A stretch of 25,036 nucleotides of DNA. It comes from Syntrophaceae bacterium UBA2280. GTDB taxonomy: Bacteria; Desulfobacterota; Syntrophia; Syntrophales; Smithellaceae. A program made the translations under genes and the position numbers. The stretch spans positions 1-25,036 of the forward strand of contig DDWS01000066.1 of assembly GCA_002347685.1 (NCBI GenBank), given 5' to 3'. Below the pieces are notes generated by a model. It saw only the letters and a list, made by a program, of their open reading frames with translations. It ran no database searches and was not told the DNA's origin. How positions within the stretch are numbered: position 1 is the stretch's first letter; each line of letters opens with the position of its first letter. Shown in pieces: positions 1 to 8,203 of the stretch.

Positions 1-1
1 T

Positions 2-739
2 TTACACAGATTAGTTTACAGTCTCACGCGAGATGAGACAATCATCGCGCTTGACCTCTATTTTGACTCAGGCGTATCTATCCCATCATCCTCCGACCAA
101 CGGGTGATTGAGACATCAGAACTACTGAGAGCACTTCCGTACCACGATCACGCAGCACGAAAGCCATCTTTTCGCAATCCCGATGGCGTCTCATTCAAAC
201 TCCAAAACCTCCGCCAGGTAGCAACCGGCAAAGGGCTTGGAAATTTTTCTCAAATGGATCGTCAAGTATGGGATGAACTCGGCGATCAACCTATTGAGGT
301 GAAACGACTAGCAAATCTAATCAAAGCCGGAATTGAGATCGCTGCCTCAGAGAAGGATGAGCCTGACGAGGAATTTGAATTTACGGAAGGGCGAACCGTA
401 ACAGAAGCACACAAGCGACGAGAGCGCAATCCAACTCTGCGGAAGAAACTCATCAGCAGGAGAAGACAAGTGGGACGATTGATATGTGAAATCTGCGGAT
501 GCATCGAACCGGAAGATCCCCTAGGCGAGTCAATATTTGAGGCCCACCACATTTTTCCTCTTGCCGCTGGCGAAGAAAGGAAAACCAAGCTCGGCGACCT
601 CGCGCTCTTGTGTGCCAACTGTCATAGGATGTTACATAGAGCGATCTCCACAGAAAAGCGATGGATCGCGATTTCCGAAGCCCAGTGCATTCTTCCAATA
701 CGAGACAATCCTAACAAAGCCAATGAGGCGGCGTCATAA
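2..739 (+). CDS. HNH endonuclease, 5'-truncated by the window edge
   Basis: The C-terminal half has a clear HNH zinc-type nuclease fold: a CxxC pair (CEIC), the catalytic EAHHIFPL segment, then LLCANCHRMLHR with a second CxxC-type pair and the final His. Such domains nick or cut DNA with a metal ion. The first in-frame start is a GTG at 104, but the frame stays open to the left edge and reads TRDETIIALDLYFDSGV upstream of it. That resembles the usual N-terminal block (WTRDE..LAL.LY) of the restriction-type HNH family, and the following RNPDGVSFKLQNLR and GKGLGNFSQMDRQVWDEL blocks also fit. The gene therefore almost certainly starts outside the window and GTG 104 is not the true start. It could be a restriction enzyme or a mobile-element nuclease; no methyltransferase partner is visible. 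Confidence 0.85.
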   Translation, partial: LHRLVYSLTRDETIIALDLYFDSGVSIPSSSDQRVIETSELLRALPYHDHAARKPSFRNPDGVSFKLQNLRQVATGKGLGNFSQMDRQVWDELGDQPIEVKRLANLIKAGIEIAASEKDEPDEEFEFTEGRTVTEAHKRRERNPTLRKKLISRRRQVGRLICEICGCIEPEDPLGESIFEAHHIFPLAAGEERKTKLGDLALLCANCHRMLHRAISTEKRWIAISEAQCILPIRDNPNKANEAAS

Positions 740-1147
740 AGGCGCTTCGCGGCAGACTTTGCACTTTCAAAATCATCACCGGCATAGTCACCAAAGCCAA
801 AGATGGGCGATTCCCATCACGGTCACAACGGATCAACCGAAATTCAAAGTCCGCCGCCATAGTATAAGATACCCCAGAAACGCTCAGAATCGATGCTCAC
901 GGCGTTTATGCCAACGATGTAGGGTAACCCTGTGGCGTGGAAACATGAAGGGCACTGGAGGGCAAAGTCGAGACAGGGTGCATAGGCCCTGTCAGTTCAA
1001 GTACAGTTCATGGCAGTTCAGGGCAGCTGAAAGAAAAGAGCTTCTTTCAGCCTACCCCATCCTGAATTTAATCTTCGTCATTACCTATCTTGCAGTAAAT
1101 GAATTAAAGAGACTGCGCGACATCAAGACCGGAATTAATTGTGGCGC
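740..1147. other. Noncoding gap with short phased repeats
   Basis: No convincing gene lies between the HNH gene and the end of the minus-strand 154-aa gene; frames are short or broken. It does hold three CAGTTCA copies and a 10-bp perfect hairpin, listed separately. The long plus-strand frame crossing this gap and continuing to 1577 is antisense to the minus-strand gene and has no domain. Confidence 0.6.
993..1051. repeat. Three CAGTTCA direct repeats followed by a perfect hairpin
   Basis: CAGTTCA occurs at 993-999, 1004-1010 and 1014-1020, spaced 11 and 10 bp, about one helical turn. Directly after, GCTGAAAGAA (1026-1035) pairs perfectly with TTCTTTCAGC (1042-1051) around a 6-nt loop. There is no T-run on either side, so a standard intrinsic terminator is not supported, although the hairpin lies downstream of genes converging from both sides. 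Confidence 0.5.
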
Positions 1148-1612
1148 CTACTTCTCCTGGTTTCGCCGCTGCTTTAGCTGTTCCTGTAAGCCGCTCAGAT
1201 GGTCGTCCCAATACTCGCCCATGCAAAGCTCCAGGTTCAATCCCGTCCCTACCGGCGGAATGTCGATTATCATGGCATTCTTCGTCACTTCCGTCTGCGC
1301 CACCTCGTTCCGGTCGAATTCATCCCAGTCTTCCTTGTCCGCTAAGGACTCGGGCGGCTCCGTCCGGCTCCTCATCGGCAGGATAAAGGCCGTGATTCTT
1401 TCACCCTCCGGATCTTCATGGCCATTGATAAATTTCCCGGGAAACAGCCTCATATGCTCTTCTAAGGACAGTGCGGGTCTCCTATGGCTCATAACATGGT
1501 TCACCTCGTGCGAATCATCCTGCGCTCTTGCGTACGTTTTGCACCCTCTTCCGGACTTTACCGGATCGGCGCAATGATCTTTTACCAGAAACAGCCCCTT
1601 TTCCTTCTTCAT
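1148..1612 (-). CDS. Hypothetical protein, 154 aa, coupled to a lipoprotein gene
   Basis: I do not recognise this protein. It is mostly charged, has no obvious signal peptide or membrane segment, and carries an acidic stretch (ESLADKEDWDEFDRNE) and a C-terminal segment starting AMIIDIPPVGTGLNLEL. Its reality is supported by context: its ATG overlaps the stop of the upstream lipoprotein gene as ATGA (1609-1612), the classic arrangement for translational coupling, and the plus-strand frame opposite has no domain. The likely role is as a partner of the lipoprotein in one transcript; function unknown. Confidence 0.6.
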   Translation of the reverse strand: MKKEKGLFLVKDHCADPVKSGRGCKTYARAQDDSHEVNHVMSHRRPALSLEEHMRLFPGKFINGHEDPEGERITAFILPMRSRTEPPESLADKEDWDEFDRNEVAQTEVTKNAMIIDIPPVGTGLNLELCMGEYWDDHLSGLQEQLKQRRNQEK

Positions 1613-2001
1613 AGTATTGTATCCTTTCCGGAGATGCCCTTTTCAGCAGAGCCCTCCCCATTGGGCTGGTCTTCCAGGTCAAATGTATATTCCGGCTCAT
1701 ACCCCAGCATCCATGGCAGGCCTAAAACCGGTGGAAGAAACAATCTATGGATGTAGAGCACATCTTTCTTGATGGTTACCATTCGGGTTTTGAACCCCTT
1801 ACTCGACAAGACAAGATTAAGATCCGTGTCCGAAAGTGTCCTGTCCCAATGCGCATAGGGAGTCACCCCGAGCAGTCTCCCGTCGGCAACCAGAACTTTC
1901 GCACCGGCAGGGATCGACTTGATCGTGGTGGATGAAGCGCAACCGAACAGCATAGGTGTGATGAGCAAAAACATACATACACAACGCATTTTATTCTTCA
2001 T
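1609..2001 (-). CDS. Small PEGA-type lipoprotein, 130 aa
   Basis: The N-terminus is a lipoprotein signal peptide: charged MKNKMR, a hydrophobic core, then the lipobox LFG-C with the lipidated Cys at residue 21. The mature part begins SSTTIKSIPAGAKVLVADGRLLGVTPY, a PEGA motif (S.P.GA.V.V.G...G.TP), a beta-rich surface module. A second hydrophobic, proline-rich stretch (RLFLPPVLGLPWMLGY, about residues 87-102) follows and the tail is polar. The start at 2001 is backed by a purine-rich GAGGAGAGG ribosome site about 9 nt upstream on the minus strand. It is the first gene of a two-gene unit. It is probably anchored in the outer or inner membrane facing the periplasm; its partner and role are unknown. 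Confidence 0.8.
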   Translation of the reverse strand: MKNKMRCVCMFLLITPMLFGCASSTTIKSIPAGAKVLVADGRLLGVTPYAHWDRTLSDTDLNLVLSSKGFKTRMVTIKKDVLYIHRLFLPPVLGLPWMLGYEPEYTFDLEDQPNGEGSAEKGISGKDTIL

Positions 2002-2090
2002 GGTTCATTTCCTCTCCTCATATCATTCATTAATTATCTGCTTGGCACCGATTCAACCGCAGGAGGAGAAAGGCTGTGCGCAATGATTCC

Positions 2091-2312
2091 TCATAAAAAA
2101 ACCCCAAAGCTAAATTCAAGCCGTAGGGTTTGCGGCTGTTTAGCACCTTTTTTAACGGCGGCTGCAAGTTGCTGTAAATCAACCCGCCGTGACATCACCT
2201 GTCAAAACAAAAATGCCCATGCTTGGGGGCACGGGCTTCGTATGCGAAGATTCATTTTCCGGCCTTTAGCGAATTTGTATAGCGGGAGCAAGTAACGATT
2301 TAAATCCCCGCT
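2091..2312. other. Run of consecutive hairpins in noncoding DNA, possible structured RNA or terminators
   Basis: Read on the plus strand: nested stem GCTAAA/TTTAGC with AGCCG/CGGCT inside (2109-2144) followed by CACC and six T (2148-2153), which is terminator-like; ACGGCGG/CCGCCGT (2155-2161 with 2184-2190) stacked on GTTG/CAAC (2168-2171 with 2180-2183); GCCC/GGGC with TGC/GCA (2215-2236); CTTCG/CGAAG closing a 4-nt loop (2236-2249); and AGCGGG/CCCGCT (2281-2286 with 2307-2312). On the minus strand the first stem is followed, a few bases later, by GGGGTTTTTTT. No riboswitch class that I know fits, and the 70-codon frame inside has no features. Confidence 0.45.
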
Positions 2313-2579
2313 TTGGAAAACAGCTTATAGGAAAATTAACCAAAAGCAAGATATATTATTAAACCTACACGACCATTGCCGTTAAGCAATGCTCGTAGCA
2401 TCACTTTCGCAGATCATCTAGAAATTCAGATGGGCATCGCCGCAGGTCACAAGGAGATCTTCCGGCCTGGCTCTATGTGGGTGAAGACATGATCTCGGGC
2501 AGGCTTACGTCCCTTTGCGGTTCCCACTGGCTAAGATAGCCCCATCTCGGTCAAATCCGGAGAAACTTGGGAAAACCCT

Positions 2580-2607
2580 TTGACACATAAGCTGAATTAC
2601 GTATAGT
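2580..2607 (+). promoter_or_regulatory. Sigma-70-type promoter of the signalling locus
   Basis: TTGACA at 2580-2585, a 16-bp spacer, then TATAGT at 2602-2607 (5 of 6 to consensus). Transcription should begin near 2614, giving a leader of about 75 nt before the AAGGAGGAG ribosome site and ATG at 2688. This is the only good promoter seen ahead of the kinase and HD-GYP genes, so it may drive all of them. Confidence 0.65.
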
Positions 2608-2687
2608 AAATTTCAGTTTGGTCTGATCGGACCGGATGGAAGCCGTTGCGCTATCCAGGACGGGTTCGGTTAAGGAGGAGATCGCTA

Positions 2688-3299
2688 ATGGCGGAACCAC
2701 TCGCCGATAGAGTCAAACGAAGAATTGACCAGGCTTCCGAACTGCACCACCGCCTCGTCATACTGGGCGCACGGCCGGTTCGGATAAGACCGCCAGCGTT
2801 CCAGGATGTTCATGAGCACACGGCGGCTCCTCTGGTCAACGTCAATCTCGAACTCTCCCGGCGCATGCTTGCCTCCACCGAACGCAAGCGCGCCGAACAA
2901 GCGGTGCAGGACAGCAGCCGGCAGCTTGAGCGGGCCGGCCGCCGGGCCCTGGCGCTCGCAAGAAAGGCCGATGCCGCCAGCCGGGCCAAAAGCCTTTTTA
3001 TATCCAGGATGATCTATGAACTGCGCACGCCCCTGCATGCGGTGATGGGGTTTTCCCAACTACTGATGAACGACCCCGGGCTCACACCCCGGCAGATGGA
3101 GAAGGCCCGCACCATCCACCGCAGCAGCGGCCACCTGCTGAATCATTTCAATGAGATCTTGGACATGTCCGGGATCGAGGCCGGGACCATCGAGCTTCGG
3201 CCGGCGCCCTTCGACCTCCACGGCCTCCTGTCTGACCTGAAGCAAATGTTCCGGTCCCGGGCCCGGGCCAGGGGCTTTGGCGGAGGCTCATGCTTATGA
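2688..3299 (+). pseudogene. Chimeric relic: BrxF-like ATPase front fused to a histidine kinase HisKA domain lacking its His
   Basis: The ATG at 2688 has a strong GGAGGAG site (2674-2680) 7 nt upstream and opens a 203-codon frame. Residues 1-65 (ADRVKRRIDQASELHHRLVI, then APLVNVNLELSRRML) match what I remember of BREX type 3 P-loop protein BrxF. Where its Walker A should be, the main frame reads nonsense, but shifting frame over 2768-2800 gives RTAGSDKTASV, a decayed GxAGSGKT, so two compensating indels are likely. From about residue 68 (ERKRAEQAVQDS) it becomes a kinase signalling helix and HisKA domain parallel to that of the next gene, but the H box reads MIYELRTP instead of MSHEIRTP, so the phospho-acceptor His is Tyr. 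It stops after the second HisKA helix, before any ATPase domain. It may be translated but cannot be a working kinase. Confidence 0.7.
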
Positions 3300-3331
3300 G
3301 AAGCTGGAAAAGTCCCTTGGAGGGATCAATC

Positions 3332-6300
3332 ATGAACGATGAAAAAGACGCCACCCTGAATGAAAAGGGCATCCATGAGTACACGCTTGCCAGGAAACTT
3401 CTGCCCTACGTGGCAATGGCGATTCTGCTGGCCCTGTCTGTCGGGTTCTGGCGGCATTTTGAAAACAAGTCCGTTGAAAGAGAACAGCGCAGGTTCAATG
3501 AATATGTCGCTGAAAAAGCCAATTCCATTACCGAACGGCTTGAAAGGTACAAGATGGTTCTCCAGGGGGGCGTAGGGGTTTTCATCGCATCCGAGCAGGT
3601 GAGCCGCGCGGAATGGCGCGCGTATGTTGACTATCGCCAAATCAGAACCATTTATCCGGGCATCCAGGGCATGGGGTTTTCCAAAGTCATCCGGCCCGCG
3701 GTACTGGCGCAACACATCCGGTCCATCAGGGCCGAAGGGTTTCCCGATTACACGGTCTGGCCCGACGGTGAACGGGATGAGTACACGGCCATCATCTTTT
3801 TGGATCCCTTCGATGCCAACAACCAGCACGCCTTGGGCTTTGACATGTTTTCCGAACCGGTGCGCCGGGCCGCCATGACCCGAGCCAGGGATACGGGAGA
3901 AGTCTCCCTGTCGGACATGGTGACGCTGGTTCAGGAGACGGATCAGGACATCCAGCCCGGGTTTCTGATCTATGTCCCCGTCTATACCCATGCCATAAAG
4001 CCCAATTCGACGGAAGAGCGGAGGGCGGCCATCCAGGGGTATGTGTACGCCTCGTTTCGAATGAGAGATTTCCTGCAGGGCATCTTTCCGGAAATCAATC
4101 ACAAGATTGATTTCACGCTCTACGACGGCGCCGACATTTCTCCCGCGGCCCTGATGTATGATTCTCATGTTTCGCCCGGCTCACCGGATAAGAGACGCAG
4201 GCCCATGTTCACCGCGACCAAAACCCTGGACCTGTATGGCCATCAGTGGACCCTGGCCTTTGAAACCACGCCTGTTTTCGAGGCCGAAGCAGATGCCTTT
4301 ATCCCCAAAACCATTCTTGGCGGCGGGATAATCATCAGCCTGCTGATCTTTTTCATGCTCAAGATACTGGAGGCCACCGGCACCAGAGCTTTCTCTCTGG
4401 CCCACAAGATGACCGCCGCGCTAAGGGAAAGCGAGGTAAGGTTTCGTCTCCTGGCGGAGAACTCAGCTGATGTCGTATGGATCAGTGATCTGAAAGGCCG
4501 TCTGACCTACATCAGCCCGACCATCGAGAACCTGATCGGTTATACGCCCGAAGAAGTCATGGGCATGCCCATGACAGGGTACATCGTTCAGGAAGACTAC
4601 GAGGCCATCATGGCCAGGCTTGCAGAGGAACTGGCCAAACCGCCCGCAGAGCGGGCCCGATTCCAGACCACTGAAGCCCGCTATAAGACAAAAGACGGTC
4701 GTCTGGTGCATGTCGAATTCAACGCCTCGTGGCTCCTTGACAAACAGGGCAACATCATGGGCGCCCAGGGAAGCACAAGGGACATCACCGAACGCACTAA
4801 GATGGAAAAACAGATCACTGAAAGCAGAAAGATGTACCAGTCCGTGGTTGACACTCAGCGGGAATTAATCTGCCGCTATTTGCCTGATACCACTTTAGTT
4901 TTTGTCAATGATGCTTATTGCCGGAGTTTCGGAAAGAGCCGCGGTGAATTGCTGGGGCAGAAGTTCCTGATGTTTTTACCACCTGAAATGCATGAAGAAG
5001 AAATTGCATCACTAAACAGGCTTACCCCAGCCGAACCCATCGCAATAAAAGAGTATAGCATTTTGCTGCCCGGCGGAAGCACCTCCTGGCAGGAGTGGAC
5101 GGATCAAGCCTTTTTTGATGAAAACGGGAAAGTCATTGAGATACAGGGGGTGGGGTATGACATCACCGAACGCAAACAGGCCGAGCAGGATCTGCAGGAC
5201 AGCGAAGAGCGCTACCGTGTGCTTTTCGATCAATCGCCCGTCGGGGTCTTGACCATTGATTTTCAGAACCAGCTGCCAATTGCGTTCAACGATGTGGCCG
5301 CCTCGCAATTGGGTTATTCACGGGAGGAGTTCGGCCGTTTGAGGGTCAGCGATTACGAAGCCGCGGAAACCCCGGAGCAGACTCGTGCCCGCATCGAACG
5401 GCTGCTGCAGCAGGGCGAGGATCGGTTTGAAACCCGTCACCGCACCAAGACGGGCGAAATCCGCAACGTGCTGGTCAGTATCCGCATGACGAGCATCAAG
5501 GGGCAATTTTTTTTCAACTGCGTCTTTCAAGACATCACCGCCGAGAAACAGGCCGAGCAGGAGCGCATCGCCCGGCAGGCGGCCGAAGCGGCCAGCCGAC
5601 ACAAGAGCCTGTTTTTGTCCAACATGAGCCATGAAATCCGCACGCCCATGAACGCCATTCTGGGGTTTGCCCAGGTCCTGGAGCGCGACCCTTCCCTGTC
5701 CTCCGGGCAACGGGAGCATATCCGCACCATCAACCGCAGCGGCCATCATCTGCTGCGGCTGATCGACGATATCCTGGATATTTCCAAGATCGAGGCCGGA
5801 AGGATCGAACTGAATCCGGCCAGCTTCAAGCTCGGGGATTTGCTGGACGACTTGGAGATGCTGTTCCGGTCGCGGACCGCTGCCAAGGGACTCCAGTTGC
5901 TGGTGGAACGGGATGCCGGGCTTCCGGTCTGGGTGCGTGGCGACGAGGGCAAGCTGCGCCAGGTGCTGTTCAATCTGCTGGGCAACTCGGTCAAGTTTAC
6001 GGAAAGCGGCGGGGTTTGCCTGCGGGTAAGCAGCAAGAGGGCGGCTGATCATCCGGATGAGGACGGAAAACCCCTGCGGCTGGTCTTCGAGGTGGAGGAC
6101 AGCGGCCCGGGAATCCCCGCATCCGACCGGAAGCGCATCTTTGGAGCCTTTGACCAGGCCGAGGCCGGGGCCAGGGCCGGGGGAACCGGTTTGGGCCTAG
6201 CCATCTCCCGCAGCCTGGTAGAGATGATGGGCGGCAAACTGACCGTGGAAAGCGTGGTGGGCAAAGGCAGTTGCTTTTGCTTTGACGTGCTGTTTGAGCC

Positions 6301-7006
6301 TGCCGAGGCCCTACCGGAAACAGAGAAGCCGGAATCCCGCCGCGTGGTGGGGCTGGAATCCGGCAGCGGCCCCTGGCGCGTACTGGTGGTGGATGATGTG
6401 GCGGACAACCGCGACCTGTTGCGCGATCTGCTCTTGCCCCTGGGGTTCGAGCTCCGGGAGGCGAAAAACGGCCAGGAGGCCATCGATCTCTTTGAAGAAT
6501 GGCAGCCCCATGCCGTGCTCATGGACATGCGCATGCCGGTGATGGACGGCTACGAGGCCACCCGGCGCATCAAGGCCACAGAGGCGGGCGCTGCCACACC
6601 CGTCATTGCTGTGACGGCCAGCGTCTTCAATGACTCGAAGGCCGAAGTGCTGTTCACGGGGGTATCTGCCTACCTGCGCAAGCCCTTCCGGCCCGAGGAG
6701 CTTTACGGGGCCCTGGGCAAATTTCTGGGCCTGAGGTATGTGTACGCCGATAAGCCGGCCGAAGCCCCGCAACCGTCCAAGGCCGTTGCCCTTACGCCAG
6801 AGGCCCTGGCCACCCTTCCCAGGGAACTGGTGCGGGCCATGCAGGAGGCCGTGGCTGAGGGCGACATGGCCCGGCTGGTGGAGTTGGTCCGTCAGGTAGA
6901 GACTTTGGACAGGGTCGCGGCCCGGGGATTGAAGACCCTGGCCGAGCGGTACGATTACACAAAACTGGATGAATTACTGAGCGAAGGAGAAAAAGACAAT
7001 GGATAA
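3332..7006 (+). CDS. CHASE-PAS hybrid sensor histidine kinase with receiver domain
   Basis: A 1224-aa inner-membrane sensor. The start at 3332 is chosen for its GGAGGG site 7 nt upstream; an in-frame ATG at 3290 lacks one. Order: TM1 (about 23-40); periplasmic CHASE domain (about 70-260; YPGIQGMGFS, DPFDANNQHALGFDM); TM2 (about 327-347); three PAS/PAC units (about 366-490, 497-615, 621-738), each ending in a DIT[EA] motif; HisKA with MSHEIRTP and phospho-acceptor His767; HATPase_c with N box NLLGNSVKFT, G1 DSGPGIP and G2 GGTGLGLAIS (about 868-985); receiver from about 1015 with Asp1065 (MDMRMPVMDG) and Lys in RKPF. The roughly 70-aa tail is helical without a clear Hpt His. CHASE domains sense small external ligands. 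The phosphate probably passes to the overlapping downstream regulator. All catalytic motifs look intact. Confidence 0.93.
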   Translation: MNDEKDATLNEKGIHEYTLARKLLPYVAMAILLALSVGFWRHFENKSVEREQRRFNEYVAEKANSITERLERYKMVLQGGVGVFIASEQVSRAEWRAYVDYRQIRTIYPGIQGMGFSKVIRPAVLAQHIRSIRAEGFPDYTVWPDGERDEYTAIIFLDPFDANNQHALGFDMFSEPVRRAAMTRARDTGEVSLSDMVTLVQETDQDIQPGFLIYVPVYTHAIKPNSTEERRAAIQGYVYASFRMRDFLQGIFPEINHKIDFTLYDGADISPAALMYDSHVSPGSPDKRRRPMFTATKTLDLYGHQWTLAFETTPVFEAEADAFIPKTILGGGIIISLLIFFMLKILEATGTRAFSLAHKMTAALRESEVRFRLLAENSADVVWISDLKGRLTYISPTIENLIGYTPEEVMGMPMTGYIVQEDYEAIMARLAEELAKPPAERARFQTTEARYKTKDGRLVHVEFNASWLLDKQGNIMGAQGSTRDITERTKMEKQITESRKMYQSVVDTQRELICRYLPDTTLVFVNDAYCRSFGKSRGELLGQKFLMFLPPEMHEEEIASLNRLTPAEPIAIKEYSILLPGGSTSWQEWTDQAFFDENGKVIEIQGVGYDITERKQAEQDLQDSEERYRVLFDQSPVGVLTIDFQNQLPIAFNDVAASQLGYSREEFGRLRVSDYEAAETPEQTRARIERLLQQGEDRFETRHRTKTGEIRNVLVSIRMTSIKGQFFFNCVFQDITAEKQAEQERIARQAAEAASRHKSLFLSNMSHEIRTPMNAILGFAQVLERDPSLSSGQREHIRTINRSGHHLLRLIDDILDISKIEAGRIELNPASFKLGDLLDDLEMLFRSRTAAKGLQLLVERDAGLPVWVRGDEGKLRQVLFNLLGNSVKFTESGGVCLRVSSKRAADHPDEDGKPLRLVFEVEDSGPGIPASDRKRIFGAFDQAEAGARAGGTGLGLAISRSLVEMMGGKLTVESVVGKGSCFCFDVLFEPAEALPETEKPESRRVVGLESGSGPWRVLVVDDVADNRDLLRDLLLPLGFELREAKNGQEAIDLFEEWQPHAVLMDMRMPVMDGYEATRRIKATEAGAATPVIAVTASVFNDSKAEVLFTGVSAYLRKPFRPEELYGALGKFLGLRYVYADKPAEAPQPSKAVALTPEALATLPRELVRAMQEAVAEGDMARLVELVRQVETLDRVAARGLKTLAERYDYTKLDELLSEGEKDNG

Positions 7007-8096
7007 GCGGAACGACATGGCTACCGTCATGGTGGTGGACGACATTCCGGAAAACCTAAATCTTCTGCAGGACATGCTACAGGGCAAGGGCTTCCGGGTA
7101 CTGGCCTTCCCCAACGGCAGGATGGCCTTGAATGCCGCGGCAAAGAGTCCGCCCGACTTGATCCTTCTGGACATCAACATGCCGGAGATGAACGGCTTCG
7201 AGGTCTGCGAGCGCCTCAAGGCCGATGAGGCGCTGAAGGATATCCCCGTCCTGTTCATCAGCGCCCTGACCGAAGTGACGGACAAGGTCAAGGCCTTTGC
7301 CGCGGGCGGTGTAGACTACGTGACCAAACCCTTCCAGTTCGAAGAGGTCAACGCCCGGGTGAACACCCAGCTGCGGCTACGCAAAATTAAGCTCGAACTG
7401 GAGAGGCACAACCTGCATCTGGAAGAGATGGTAAAAGAAAAGGTCCGGGAAATATCCGACTCGCAACTGGCCACCATACTGGCGGTTTCAAAGCTTGCCG
7501 AATACCGGGACGATGAAACCGGGCACCATATCGAGCGCACCCGGACGTTTTGCAGGATCATCACCGAGCATTTGCGAACCAATCCGCGCTATGAAAAGAG
7601 CATCAGCGACGCCTATGTGGAGAACATCTTTCACGCCGCGCCCCTGCACGATATCGGCAAGGTGGGCATTCCCGATAGCCTCCTGCTGAAACCCGGCAAG
7701 CTCACTGCCGAGGAGTTCGAGATCATGAAGACCCACCCCGTGATCGGGGCGAACACCCTGAAAAGCGTGCGCAGCAAGTACCCGAAAAACGCCTTTGTCA
7801 ACATGGGAATCACCATTGCCCACGCCCACCACGAGAAATGGGACGGCAGCGGCTATCCCTACGGGCTGGCCGGAGAGGATATTCCCCTGGCCGCCCGCAT
7901 CATGGCCCTGGCCGATGTTTACGATGCTCTGCGTTCAAAACGGCCGTACAAAGAGCCTTTTACTCATGAAGAGAGCTGCGGGATCATCCTGGAAGGGACA
8001 GGAAAGCATTTTGATCCGGTGGTGATCGAGGCATTCAAGGCAGTCGAAACCGAGTTTGCCGAGATCCGTCAGCGATTGGCCGAAGGCGCGGAGTAA
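6999..8096 (+). CDS. Response regulator with HD-GYP c-di-GMP phosphodiesterase domain (RpfG type)
   Basis: A 365-aa REC-HD-GYP protein. The receiver (about 7-125) has the acidic pair in VMVVDDIP, phospho-acceptor Asp58 (LLDINMPEMNG) and Lys in TKPF. A helical linker leads to the HD-GYP domain, with the HD pair at His217-Asp218 (PLHDIGKVGIPD), further metal-ligand histidines (THPVIG, HAHHEKWDG) and the GYP at 285-287 followed by the usual IPLAARI.ALADVYDAL.S.RPYK block. HD-GYP enzymes hydrolyse c-di-GMP to pGpG or GMP; every signature residue is here, so it should be active. Its ATG overlaps the kinase stop by 8 nt and an AAGGAG site lies within the kinase 3' end, so the two are co-translated partners. 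A second in-frame ATG at 7017 is a less likely start. Confidence 0.93.
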   Translation: MDKRNDMATVMVVDDIPENLNLLQDMLQGKGFRVLAFPNGRMALNAAAKSPPDLILLDINMPEMNGFEVCERLKADEALKDIPVLFISALTEVTDKVKAFAAGGVDYVTKPFQFEEVNARVNTQLRLRKIKLELERHNLHLEEMVKEKVREISDSQLATILAVSKLAEYRDDETGHHIERTRTFCRIITEHLRTNPRYEKSISDAYVENIFHAAPLHDIGKVGIPDSLLLKPGKLTAEEFEIMKTHPVIGANTLKSVRSKYPKNAFVNMGITIAHAHHEKWDGSGYPYGLAGEDIPLAARIMALADVYDALRSKRPYKEPFTHEESCGIILEGTGKHFDPVVIEAFKAVETEFAEIRQRLAEGAE

Positions 8097-8114
8097 ATTC
8101 ACAAGGCGGTGCGC

Positions 8115-8203
8115 ATGAACAACACACAGGCAACCGTCATGTGGTGGATGATATTCCGTCAAACCTCCGACGCTCCCTAAGAAAAGTTTGCTCAATGCAA
8201 TAA
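8115..8203 (+). pseudogene. Frameshifted 5' scrap of a second response regulator gene
   Basis: The frame opens MNNTQATVM then goes out of phase. Reading back by one base at 8141 continues VVDDIPSNLRRSLRKVCSMQ and stops at 8201-8203. This mirrors the start of the preceding HD-GYP gene (MATVMVVDDIPENL), including the acidic pair of a receiver domain. It is a one-base deletion plus loss of everything downstream. Together with the kinase relic before the intact pair, it suggests the locus once held more than one kinase/regulator set. Confidence 0.6.

Noticed and set aside
537..1577. 346-codon plus-strand open frame
   Set aside because: It overlaps the HNH 3' end and lies antisense to the 154-aa gene. 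It has no domain, is rich in Ser/Arg/Pro as shadow frames are, and has no ribosome site.
2083..2295. 70-codon frame in the hairpin region
   Set aside because: No family, no hydrophobic pattern; several stable hairpins and a T-run lie inside it.
2505..2560. GCGG..CCCACTGG string resembling part of a cobalamin riboswitch
   Set aside because: The other conserved boxes are missing and no cobalamin gene follows.
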